Shown in pieces: positions 52,901 to 60,064 of a stretch of 64,000 bases of DNA (position 1 is the first letter of the stretch; the number at the start of each line of letters is the position of its first letter). This DNA comes from Paenibacillus sp. (GTDB lineage: Bacteria > Bacillota > Bacilli > Paenibacillales > Paenibacillaceae). The notes under the pieces were generated by a model. The model was not told where the DNA came from, did not search any database, and saw only the letters and a program-made list of their open reading frames with translations. The stretch spans positions 226,084 through 290,083 of the forward strand of contig JAILZT010000001.1 of assembly GCA_023512345.1 (NCBI GenBank). Reading direction: 5' to 3'. The translations under genes were made by a program, and so were the position numbers.

Positions 52901-53821
52901 ATTCACCACTTTCTCTTTCCGGTAATAGACATTGGGTACTTCCACAACAACATTCAGATCATCGTTATCTGGATCCTGCGCGTACCCCTCGATGTTAAGG
53001 ATATTCATTCCCGGTTCATTTTGTAGGGTTACATTGTTCTGTGTGGTTAGGGATACCGTTGGCTTAGTATTTTTAATTAATGGGTAGCTACGAACATCTT
53101 TCACATAATTTTGCACCCTTACCGATGCTTGTACCCCCGTAAAATCAGTATAGGTATCATAAAACTTGATTGAAGTTGGGTCTCCAAATATTCCTGCATT
53201 TTGATAATTCTCACCGAGACTGAAACTCGGATTAGGTTTTATAGCTTCTCCTGTATAAAATCCGCCATATGTACCTGGTCCTGGAGTGTAAAAGCTATTC
53301 TCGTCATGTCCTGAATAGCCGGCGACAGTAGAATGTCTCGAATAATCGCCTCCCCATCCAACTTGCTGCTCCCACCCATACTCACTAGGACCTGTTATGA
53401 CTATTGATTGACTGTAGCTGACCTGATATCCATAGAAAACAGAGGCCCATATTCCACCTTCTGCTAAATATTTTGTAAAATCCCTACTAATGTTTAAAGT
53501 GAATTTAGGAGTGGCCGGTTCTGTTTCATAGGTTAATATTCTTAATGAACGGTTATAACGAATATTTTTAATGGTATAGGCATCCCGATGTACCTGCATC
53601 ACAAAAATACACTTTTCTAAACTCTCGGCTTGTACATAGTAGGCCCATAGATTTTTATCAAAATGAGCGGTTTCATTTAGCTCAGGGACGTAAATATCAT
53701 TAAACTCGGCAATATTTGTATCTAACGCTTGAACTTTAGGAAGATCCGCTCGAAAGATAAATGAAGGTGATAATAGCATTAAACAAAGTAAAACTTTAAG
53801 ACATTGGGATTTTAATTTCAT
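49967..53821 (-). CDS. Giant secreted PKD/Ig-like repeat protein (1284 aa)
   Basis: Secreted protein with a signal peptide (MKLKSQCLKVLLCLMLLSPS, cut near QALD). An N-terminal unique domain of about 250 residues, rich in Gly/Tyr/Ser, is followed by about eight beta-sandwich units of 90-110 residues. PKD-like features recur: SYDPDNDPLDIYSWN, DPDADGDILTYKWN, NLPPVAMFTVDP, NRPPAAAFYMPPE, NPPVPGFTINQS. No LPXTG, dockerin, SLH or membrane anchor is at the C-terminus (ends EEWSEYFQVHRTK). Last gene of the Tad-like operon, 12 nt after a second repeat protein. Likely an adhesin, pilus-associated component or exported substrate; function unproven. Confidence 0.85.
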   Translation of the reverse strand: MKLKSQCLKVLLCLMLLSPSFIFRADLPKVQALDTNIAEFNDIYVPELNETAHFDKNLWAYYVQAESLEKCIFVMQVHRDAYTIKNIRYNRSLRILTYETEPATPKFTLNISRDFTKYLAEGGIWASVFYGYQVSYSQSIVITGPSEYGWEQQVGWGGDYSRHSTVAGYSGHDENSFYTPGPGTYGGFYTGEAIKPNPSFSLGENYQNAGIFGDPTSIKFYDTYTDFTGVQASVRVQNYVKDVRSYPLIKNTKPTVSLTTQNNVTLQNEPGMNILNIEGYAQDPDNDDLNVVVEVPNVYYRKEKVVNTLSPQHFSIPIDVIADVISPGTYPVKVTVVDPYNMKAEASLSFNVKIRLKNKAFVLVNDPVQLDTKYTDYENDPKYAVRFKYDHDPYFFDNPMGMIPDSGLWQNLIYTSFPYSGVYNASFQLKDNPKPDDRFNEYRLWGRDNLSSMIFHVHRKPIALFSVKVVGGNLQIADISYDKDHTTSVDKGIYQWQWQYKQTDKESWIEGQPPAQLPTSNQYDIRLRVRDVDGENGIGVWSDWCQRSVGSSVNLPPVAMFTVDPSLVSYRKATTTIDKSYDPDNDPLDIYSWNVVKDGWQQVWSSWGGVTTPPNIGAYGVGNYQVTLQVHDNRGLWSEPYSQTVQVMNRPPAAAFYMPPEVYRDTVLTMENLTPDPDADGDILTYKWNGRLNGGSYYYAGSNKNQVMTVRSLMEQSGIAPKQAISDGWEMLLTASDGSLSSNATRSFPVKNHIPTAAIIGPATVYQYDTIQYNSGDADEDPSDVSSLQYYWKVTNSDGITDLYYTANISVDFPETGVYTLEHWAVDQIADKSNVAVLKVSVIKNLAPTITLTSPAGTLDQPTIIDAALQGDPLIQWTYGDPENDPQEKYRLEFYTKDTLLAMTVENTDNTGLIRQYQVPNPTFERFEYFSVFGRAFSKGSWSEISNEKAFIIDNPPVPGFTINQSLGHRNEDFIITSTATDADIPKGDSITYRYYLKPFGGTESLISGSSGFTKQFTTHGSFTFRQVVTDSLGLYRETSRNITVSNQIPTANITYPGSSSSATPTVVNTLTPNIQWIYQDADNDLQQRYKVRIIDVATNNIVAQSGETVSSAKQWTVTAVTLVENKKYAVEVEVYDGYDWSSISPRKYFMVNLLTIQGGVKHTTEWDNNRTAYNLKKSGDPNSPRGYSVFWAGERFILQADTTGLPDTVEVTMNGGYLTQLSPTSAAKTLWTGEMYDSSFENLPNGPITFTFTAQNQFNTKVDTVTVMISEEWSEYFQVHRTK

Positions 53822-53833
53822 CTCTCTCTCCTT

Positions 53834-56092
53834 CTACCATGCCCAATCGCCTTGTGGCGCTCTATTTTTCACATCTACAACTCGTTGATTTAGAGGTTGA
53901 GAATCTTTGCTGGTGTATGAACTTGCTGATTTCCGGTCGCCTGCTGTTACAAATTCATCAATAGTAGGCTGCCCAAACTCTTCAAACTCTGTCACTTTCA
54001 CCTCATATTTACCGACTTCGTTAACTTCTAAATTAAGACGGTGAAGATTCGCATCACTAAAAACGATCCAGGGTTCATCCTCAAAGGTTCCGTCATTATC
54101 CGAATCATATCGGTATTCCCATAATCTGCGGCTAATGAGATCACTATCCGGAGAAAATGACATATCATCAATGGAGATAATCGCCTTGTTTCCTTGGTCC
54201 GGATTACGGTAAACAGTGCTCTGCAGAGAGAAATAGATCATTGGTGATTTGTCGGGTTGAATATCGAATGTGATTGAATTAGTTGCTGAATATCCAAGCG
54301 TGTTCTCTACATAAATGGTAGCTTTATAGGTTCCCGGCTGCTTAAAAAGCACATCCTTATCCTTCACACCGTCTAAGGATCCACTGTATTTAATATCGCT
54401 GCTGGTTCCCCCGGATACGGCACTAATGGTTATTCGGGTTAGTTCGTCCTTCAAAGGATACCGTGTTGGACTGGTACTGGTGCTGTGAAGAGTGACTTTC
54501 CGGTTTTGCTTCTTGGTTCCTTGAATTTGCAGACGAGCTTCGGGCAGAGGTTCAATCACCGTGATGAATTTCCCCGTACTCCCGGTCATACCCTCATTAT
54601 CTGTAACAGTAAGTCCTATGTTGTTTTCTCCAATACTGCTAACGGGATACCACGTTGTGCTATGGGAACCGATCACAATATCACCTATTCCTGGCGTATT
54701 CCATGAGTAGTCTTTAATGGTTCCGTCTGGATCATAGGAGCCGCCACCACTCATCACAAACTCCTCCCCCGCTTTTACGGTATCTGGAACCATAATCACG
54801 GCGACTGGAGGCTTTCCTACAGAGGCATTAGGGATAACCGGTGGCGGGATTTCAATAGTGGGCGTGTTTTTGTACACTTCAACTATGGCCCCTACCCTTT
54901 CAGATAAGGAGTTGATCGTTCCCGTACTAGTGACTACAGGCCTTGTGAAACGCACCGTAACCGTAAGGTCATATTCTTGCCGGTAGTTATCGCTGGTGAT
55001 CCTTAATTTAGGAATGATAAAGTCAAACGGCCTATTACTGGTGAGTGTTTTTGTATAGTCTTTTTTGGTCTGAAGTGTACTTTCTACGCCTTTTTCTTTG
55101 GCGTAAAACACCCACTCGCTAATGTTGGAGGTATCGGTATAGGCTGCAAGAGTGCCCATAAGGGAGAGTTGTACTGGTACATCTGTATTTTCAAATCTAG
55201 TTGGGTTGGGATTGGGTTTGAGGATGGTTACGCTGCTGGTGAGGGTTGGTTCTGTTGGGAGGTTGTAGTCCAAGGTAACTACGCCTCCGTAGCTGTAGGT
55301 TGTAAGTTTTGCTGTAGCTTTATAATAATAGGAGGCATAAGCGAAGTATTTCCGTCCCTCTGCTTTACCGGAAAGCCCATCATTTGGTTCCGGTTCATAG
55401 GGTACTAAGTTAGGAATATAATAATTAATAATAATTCTCCCGTTTTTAAATTTTGGGGGGGTGGAAACATACGGACTGTTATCATACAATACTGGTGTAA
55501 TAGAAGACTGAATAATATCAGCAGAATCTATAACTTCTGTTGCTGAACCGTTATACCACTTTAGGTAGTCTTTGTCTTGGAATGGTCCGGCTGTAACAAC
55601 AGTTCTAGGTGGATTTCTTGAAGGATATCCATCGGCAGCATTAACATCCTTAGTTTTCATTCGATTATTATTTTCATCGTATTCATTAATCTGCCAACGT
55701 CTCCCGTCAGAGTACAACCAAATTGAATTGTAAATTGTAGTTGTATACATAGCAGTATAAGAAGCCCTATATCCTTCTATATTATCGAGTGTTTTAATAT
55801 TCTCCGTACCTTTTAGAGTAATTTTTATCTTTCCATTTTCTACTGAGGGATTACCAATAACTACATTATTTCCGTTATATCTAAGTGTACTTGCCACTAT
55901 AGAAGTACTGGTAACCCCACTTGGCATATTTAGAAAAAAGGTTTTAGCACTATTATCTGAACCTATTAATCCTGTCGTAATCGGTAAAGCTATAGAACAC
56001 TGAGTCACATTTGCTGCCTGAGTATTTTGGTTTCCCAAGAAAATTGACGTCACAAAAACTATAATACATAAGATGTACTTAATTTTTTTCAT
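53834..56092 (-). CDS. Second secreted PKD-repeat protein (752 aa)
   Basis: Signal peptide MKKIKYILCIIVFVTSIFLG with cleavage near TQAA. The first 430 residues form an unusual beta-rich region (Tyr/Pro/Asn-rich, several NYYIPNLVPYEPEP-like segments), followed by at least two PKD units, GKPPVAVIMVPDTVKAGEEF / SGGGSYDPDGTIKDYSWN being the clearest. It ends NRAPQGDWAW without an anchor. It lies 11 nt after a small secreted-protein gene and 12 nt before the 1284-residue repeat protein, so the two are probably partners. The role is not known. Confidence 0.82.
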   Translation of the reverse strand: MKKIKYILCIIVFVTSIFLGNQNTQAANVTQCSIALPITTGLIGSDNSAKTFFLNMPSGVTSTSIVASTLRYNGNNVVIGNPSVENGKIKITLKGTENIKTLDNIEGYRASYTAMYTTTIYNSIWLYSDGRRWQINEYDENNNRMKTKDVNAADGYPSRNPPRTVVTAGPFQDKDYLKWYNGSATEVIDSADIIQSSITPVLYDNSPYVSTPPKFKNGRIIINYYIPNLVPYEPEPNDGLSGKAEGRKYFAYASYYYKATAKLTTYSYGGVVTLDYNLPTEPTLTSSVTILKPNPNPTRFENTDVPVQLSLMGTLAAYTDTSNISEWVFYAKEKGVESTLQTKKDYTKTLTSNRPFDFIIPKLRITSDNYRQEYDLTVTVRFTRPVVTSTGTINSLSERVGAIVEVYKNTPTIEIPPPVIPNASVGKPPVAVIMVPDTVKAGEEFVMSGGGSYDPDGTIKDYSWNTPGIGDIVIGSHSTTWYPVSSIGENNIGLTVTDNEGMTGSTGKFITVIEPLPEARLQIQGTKKQNRKVTLHSTSTSPTRYPLKDELTRITISAVSGGTSSDIKYSGSLDGVKDKDVLFKQPGTYKATIYVENTLGYSATNSITFDIQPDKSPMIYFSLQSTVYRNPDQGNKAIISIDDMSFSPDSDLISRRLWEYRYDSDNDGTFEDEPWIVFSDANLHRLNLEVNEVGKYEVKVTEFEEFGQPTIDEFVTAGDRKSASSYTSKDSQPLNQRVVDVKNRAPQGDWAW

Positions 56093-56103
56093 ATTTCTAA
56101 TGA

Positions 56104-56697
56104 CTACCTTTCCACAACATATGCTTCACCGTACTGACCATTGTTGAACACTTGTATAAGAAAGTATTCAAAACTTCCCTCATACATAAAGGCTTGATAA
56201 GTAGTTAATTGTTCACCTGGTTTTAGAACCAAACGATTAAGAGCTGATTTATCATTAGTCTTTCCTATACGTGAAAAGTTTCTAACTGGATCAAGATTTT
56301 CATATCCTTTAAAACTCAGAGTCCACTTTTCCCCACCTAGATTATCTACAGTCTTTTTCCCTTTGTTTTTGACGGTTATTTTAGTCCAGGCAAAATATTT
56401 TGGATTCTCAATTAATCCAGATTGAGTACTGTACTTATACGTTTTCCGTAAAGCCGTTGCTTCTTTAGAATTAAAGTCATAAATCATAATCTTCTCCAAA
56501 GTATAACTCAGTCCACCAGCCGTAACCGTCACTGGTAATTCAACATCCTTTTTCAATCCATACTTAGACAAGTTATCCATCATTACGGGTGCTTTCGTAC
56601 TTGGCGTAGTAGCGGCCACAACTCCCTCTCCATTTCCTAAAACCATACTAAATAACATAGTTGCTGCCAGCACTGATTTTACAATTGTTTTCTTCAT
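56104..56697 (-). CDS. Small secreted beta-rich protein (DUF4352-like)
   Basis: 197 residues with a signal peptide (MKKTIVKSVLAATMLFSMVLG, cut near VVAA). The mature region looks like the telokin/Ig-type DUF4352 fold: ELPVTVTAGGLSYTLEKIMIYDF, KYFAWTKITVKNKGKKTVDNLGG, and LVLKPGEQLTTYQAFMYEGSFEYFLIQVFN, in which the order of strands and the K-N-K-G turn are typical. Probably a secreted accessory protein of the pilus system; its gene is 33 nt after a TadE-like gene and 11 nt before the PKD protein. Function unknown. Confidence 0.7.
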   Translation of the reverse strand: MKKTIVKSVLAATMLFSMVLGNGEGVVAATTPSTKAPVMMDNLSKYGLKKDVELPVTVTAGGLSYTLEKIMIYDFNSKEATALRKTYKYSTQSGLIENPKYFAWTKITVKNKGKKTVDNLGGEKWTLSFKGYENLDPVRNFSRIGKTNDKSALNRLVLKPGEQLTTYQAFMYEGSFEYFLIQVFNNGQYGEAYVVER

Positions 56698-56730
56698 TCG
56701 AATCTCTCCCTTTAGTTGATATCATTCGAG

Positions 56731-57231
56731 CTACTTATTGAACTTATATTCCTGAATGGCGGGTACACGAATGGGTTCTTGTGTTTTGGATCTGGCAATA
56801 AGAACGGGATGTTCAGTTTCTATCACGGCGATAACGGACGGACCCTGTATGTATTTAGTAATGCCGTACTGTGCATCTTCATAAAGAAATGGAAACGTCA
56901 GACCCACGACTGATTCATCAATAATCACGAATTTCACAATATCCACTTTATGATGAAGTCGGCTGCCAGCTTTAGGAGATAAACCATCATCCAATCCCAG
57001 ATTAAGCTGGAGGGTGTCTTGAAAAGTCTCGAATGCAATTGTGGGATCTATAATCAGGCGACCCTGTGATCGTTCGACGTCGTTGATTTCTTGAGCAGCA
57101 TCGTGAACAGCCAAATTATTGGCATCTTTGAGCAACGCCCTTTCTATATCCCATTCTTGATTTTGAGCTTGAAAAAACCAGGTATATATGAAGATCAACA
57201 GAACAAAGGCAAGTTTTATTATATAGTCCAT
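56731..57231 (-). CDS. TadE/G-like minor pseudopilin
   Basis: 166 residues. A short cytoplasmic N-terminus is followed by one hydrophobic segment (residues 4-20, IIKLAFVLLIFIYTWFF) and an extracytoplasmic region of mixed charge. The 'hydrophobic segment then helix' build (QNQEWDIERALLKDANNLAVHDAAQEIND) is that of TadE/TadG-type pseudopilins; the E residue shortly after the segment is also typical. Family membership is inferred from shape and from place in the operon, not from a signature motif. AAGGATG precedes the ATG. Confidence 0.6.
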   Translation of the reverse strand: MDYIIKLAFVLLIFIYTWFFQAQNQEWDIERALLKDANNLAVHDAAQEINDVERSQGRLIIDPTIAFETFQDTLQLNLGLDDGLSPKAGSRLHHKVDIVKFVIIDESVVGLTFPFLYEDAQYGITKYIQGPSVIAVIETEHPVLIARSKTQEPIRVPAIQEYKFNK

Positions 57232-57304
57232 TAAGCTTCATCCTTCAGTCTAAATATTCACCTACGATCCTTCCGTGTCTTCGTTACTAGCAATTCCCTC
57301 TTAA

Positions 57305-57685
57305 TTAATCGAGGTATTCACTCATAATCGATCCATGGCCATAGTAATATGTCGGCTGCGATACTGTTGAAAAGTTATACGGAAACAAGTTCACTCGCGG
57401 TGCTTTTACATAAACATCAATCCGTGTCTTACGTTCCTGAACGATCTCAGAATTACTGGTAATTTCTATGGATCCTTCGGAGAACCCAATAGCTCTCAGG
57501 TTGGAAGTTACTTCATTCCTCATGGCAGCCGTGACCATCCCCTCTGTAGCTGCCTTTTGCGTGATATACGACGTATTGGCCTTAACCTGCAAATCAAGCA
57601 GATAATCTATGTAAGTGAAAATGGGTTGCAGGATAATAAAAAGGACAAGCCACATGAATAATGCCCGGAGGACGGTCGCCTTCAA
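57305..57685 (-). CDS. TadE-like pseudopilin
   Basis: 126 residues: MKATVLRALFMWLVLFIILQPIFTYIDYLL, one hydrophobic segment then a helix VKANTSYITQKAATEGMVTAAMRNEVTSNL, and a beta-type C-terminal region (IEITSNSEIVQERKTRIDVYVKAPRVNLFPY). This layout is TadE-like. TTG start with AGAGGAGCG 7 nt upstream. It follows the two short pilin-like peptides; the spacing of 17 nt indicates cotranscription. Assembly role inferred from context. Confidence 0.65.
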   Translation of the reverse strand: MKATVLRALFMWLVLFIILQPIFTYIDYLLDLQVKANTSYITQKAATEGMVTAAMRNEVTSNLRAIGFSEGSIEITSNSEIVQERKTRIDVYVKAPRVNLFPYNFSTVSQPTYYYGHGSIMSEYLD

Positions 57686-57702
57686 AGGATAACGCTCCTC
57701 TC

Positions 57703-57847
57703 TTAATACTGTTCTATTTGCTTGGTATGTGTGATGATATCATCCTGACTGCTGCCGATAATATTCGTTGCTGCCGAGATAAAGATTCCAGCGATGACAA
57801 AACCGATAGCTAGAAACATTGCGACCGAAATAGAGTCTTTTTTCATG
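57703..57847 (-). pseudogene. Short pilin-like peptide gene with A7 frameshift
   Basis: From ATG 57847 an A7 run follows; deleting one A gives MKKDSISVAMFLAIGFVIAG and a total of 47 residues ending at the TAA 57703. That product is clearly a paralogue of the 70-residue peptide just upstream (MKKDAISTGLFIAIGFL, A6 run). As written, the frame is broken at codon 4. Possible causes: sequencing error in a homopolymer, real inactivation, or transcript slippage. Without the correction only a 38-codon frame from an internal ATG remains. Located 3 nt after its paralogue and 17 nt before the TadE-like gene. Confidence 0.65.
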
Positions 57848-57850
57848 GCC

Positions 57851-58063
57851 TTACACTAGGTTGTCAGACAGACTTTGAGTTAGAACTGCAGCATGGCTGG
57901 AATCTACACTCTGAATAACACTTACTGCAGGGATCACCGGCTTATTATCGTCTGCAGCCCCCACTACTTCACGGACCACTGGAATCAGAATCGCAATCAC
58001 AATGGCAACACACAGAAATCCGATAGCGATAAACAAACCTGTAGAAATTGCATCTTTTTTCAT
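57851..58063 (-). CDS. Short pilin-like (Flp-type?) peptide
   Basis: 70 residues: MKKDAISTGLFIAIGFLCVAIVIAILIPVVREVVG, a short basic start and one long hydrophobic segment, followed by a polar tail (AADDNKPVIPAVSVIQSVDSSHAAV...). Flp pilins of Tad systems are similarly small, but the classic G/XXXXEY prepilin processing motif is not present, so identity as the major pilin is uncertain. It is followed after 3 nt by a shorter paralogue. It stands at the position where flp genes commonly occur between tadC and tadE genes. Confidence 0.6.
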   Translation of the reverse strand: MKKDAISTGLFIAIGFLCVAIVIAILIPVVREVVGAADDNKPVIPAVSVIQSVDSSHAAVLTQSLSDNLV

Positions 58064-58120
58064 TGTTAAAATCTCCCTTTTATTTTATATTTTTATATGT
58101 TTTTTGAATATGACATAAAG

Positions 58121-58990
58121 TCATTGAAATAGGGCAATTCCGTTAAAATTCCCCTTAATCAGCATAATGTACTGCATCGCCAATGAAACGATCATGAGAA
58201 AAGTAGCAATTGACGGAATCACATTAATGATAGATGAGATGTCCCCTATAAAAGACCACTTCTTTAAGTACTGATCACTTGAGATTTTAGAAATAATCTT
58301 GCCTTGTTCACGCAAATATCCCGCTGCCTCCGTATCATCATCCATGCCTTCAGTTGCGAGTAAAATGGACCTTATATCATTGATAAAAGGATGATTATCC
58401 GGAAATTTACTGCAAAACGCTTCGATCGCACGTTCCACTCCTTCATCTATCGCCCTCTCCGATAACTCATACAAATCCTGGCGAATGTACTGGAAATGTT
58501 CTGCGGTTCCTGCACAAAATGCACCAAACTGCACATATCCATGCCTGCGAAGGCGATTATTCTCGTATAGACGGATGAAGGAGATCAATTCGCCATCTTT
58601 TTGGATTTTGGTTTTTTGATGGAACCAGGCCAGCAGCCAACCAAACGGCAGAAAACGCGAAGGACTGGTAATCACAAGAATGAGGCAAGCAACAAACAGG
58701 TCATATCCTGAAAAAGGATTGTGGCGAATATAATCACCCATTACCTGCAAAGTAATATAAAGAAATGCCGCAGAATAACGGAACAGGGTAACTTTTCGTG
58801 CGGAAATCGATAATCCACTGTTATGCAGCAACTGCTGAAGTTGCTCATTTCCCTTGCCGTTCCCCAGATTATTCCACCTAATCCCCAATCGTTGAAGGTA
58901 CCGTTCTTGCTTGCTGCTGCTGCTCACAAACACGAGTAAAGCTAGATAAACAACACCAAATATCGCCGTTAACACTAAAATTCTATCCAT
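58121..58990 (-). CDS. tadC: TadC-like membrane protein (type II secretion F domain)
   Basis: 289 residues with predicted membrane segments at the N-terminus (residues 3-22), at 65-120 and at the C-terminus (SSIINVIPSIATFLMIVSLAMQYIMLI). The cytoplasmic part between (KIQKDGELISFIRLYENNRLRRHGYVQFG..., IEAFCSKFPDNHPFINDIRSILLATEGMDDD) is consistent with the GspF/TadC fold, which forms the membrane platform of the pilus motor with TadB. Very divergent from standard TadC. It starts 11 nt after tadB. Confidence 0.7.
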   Translation of the reverse strand: MDRILVLTAIFGVVYLALLVFVSSSSKQERYLQRLGIRWNNLGNGKGNEQLQQLLHNSGLSISARKVTLFRYSAAFLYITLQVMGDYIRHNPFSGYDLFVACLILVITSPSRFLPFGWLLAWFHQKTKIQKDGELISFIRLYENNRLRRHGYVQFGAFCAGTAEHFQYIRQDLYELSERAIDEGVERAIEAFCSKFPDNHPFINDIRSILLATEGMDDDTEAAGYLREQGKIISKISSDQYLKKWSFIGDISSIINVIPSIATFLMIVSLAMQYIMLIKGNFNGIALFQ

Positions 58991-59001
58991 AGTTCATCAC
59001 C

Positions 59002-60051
59002 TTAATGGTAGTCCAATTTGGGCCTCACAAGAATTGTACTGATGATAAAAGAAACAAATAAACCAGAGAGAATAACGACAAGAAACGTAAGACCCACCGT
59101 AGTCTGAAACTGTAGCCGAAAATAAACATCAGGCTTCAACATATACATAAAAGTCCCAACAGAAGATACCAGCACCACCAGATTGCCATACAATCCAAGA
59201 CTGATCGCATCTCTGCTTCCTGCTTTTACCGTCAGAATGGTCTCTCGCTGCTGCTCCATAGAACGGTTCAACATCATTAACGAGTTTTTCAAAAACAGTG
59301 TGCCTTCCTTCTCCGAATAGAGCAAATCGGACACGAACTCCACGGCAAAGGTTGTCCCAATGGCTTTTGAGAAACGTCCTGCTTCCCCGTAGAGCTCTCT
59401 TTCATTACCGTAATTGGCAAATGCAGTCCCTAATAATTTCAGCGGCGTTTTCAAGACATTACTATCTGTCAAAAAATCAGCTGTTTGCAGTAAAAGCGCA
59501 TCTACCGGCAGGTGAGTAAATTTGGTGGAGATTTTGATAACATCCAGGAGATCGTAGCTCCCCCGCACCTTTCTCTGTGCATAGATGTATCTCATACGGA
59601 AATAGGGAATCATCGCAGCAATAATAGCTACAAACAGAGGAAAGCGCCAAGCTCCTTCGGTTGAGGATCCTTCATTAAAATTCACTCCCTCCATAAAAGG
59701 ATTTTGAAAGGTTAAATATCCAGGTAGTTCCGTGAGTGTAAGCAGACCTGAGAGAAAAACAGCTGTAAACCAAATCCCTGTTCGTAAGAGAAAGCGTAGT
59801 ACACTGATCCCGGGTTCATAACTTCGGTGTACAAAATACAGCAGGTTATCGAGATGCCGGTAAATCCAGAGCCCTTTATTCATTTTGCTAACCCTTTTGC
59901 CAAACACACGAATTCCGAGATTGAATCTGAAGTCTACTTTTTGTCCAAAATGCCTTAGATTTCTTTCAACCAGCGGTTTGGCTAACAACCATAATCCTCT
60001 GACTACCAACAAATGAAGAGCGAATCGCAGCAAATAAGATAACAGTTCCAT
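59002..60051 (-). CDS. tadB: TadB-like membrane protein (type II secretion F domain)
   Basis: About 349 residues. N-terminal hydrophobic segment ELLSYLLRFALHLLVVRGLWLL, two segments around residues 92-120 and 140-160, a long cytoplasmic helical part (YDLLDVIKISTKFTHLPVDALLLQTADFL, GTTFAVEFVSDLLYSEKEGTLFLKNSLMMLNRSMEQQRETIL), and two final segments (SLGLYGNLVVLVSSVGTFMYML, TTVGLTFLVVILSGLFVSFII). This is the usual TadB shape. ATG 60051 has GAGGGGG about 8 nt upstream, better than the ATG at 60081, which lies in the tadA coding end. 13 nt after tadA. Confidence 0.75.
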   Translation of the reverse strand: MELLSYLLRFALHLLVVRGLWLLAKPLVERNLRHFGQKVDFRFNLGIRVFGKRVSKMNKGLWIYRHLDNLLYFVHRSYEPGISVLRFLLRTGIWFTAVFLSGLLTLTELPGYLTFQNPFMEGVNFNEGSSTEGAWRFPLFVAIIAAMIPYFRMRYIYAQRKVRGSYDLLDVIKISTKFTHLPVDALLLQTADFLTDSNVLKTPLKLLGTAFANYGNERELYGEAGRFSKAIGTTFAVEFVSDLLYSEKEGTLFLKNSLMMLNRSMEQQRETILTVKAGSRDAISLGLYGNLVVLVSSVGTFMYMLKPDVYFRLQFQTTVGLTFLVVILSGLFVSFIISTILVRPKLDYH

Positions 60052-60064
60052 AATGATCACCCCC

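Noticed and set aside
57838..57847. Programmed -1 ribosomal frameshift at the A7G run
   Set aside because: Restoring the paralogous frame needs +1 (loss of one A), not -1, so the classic A-AAA-AAG slippage does not explain it.
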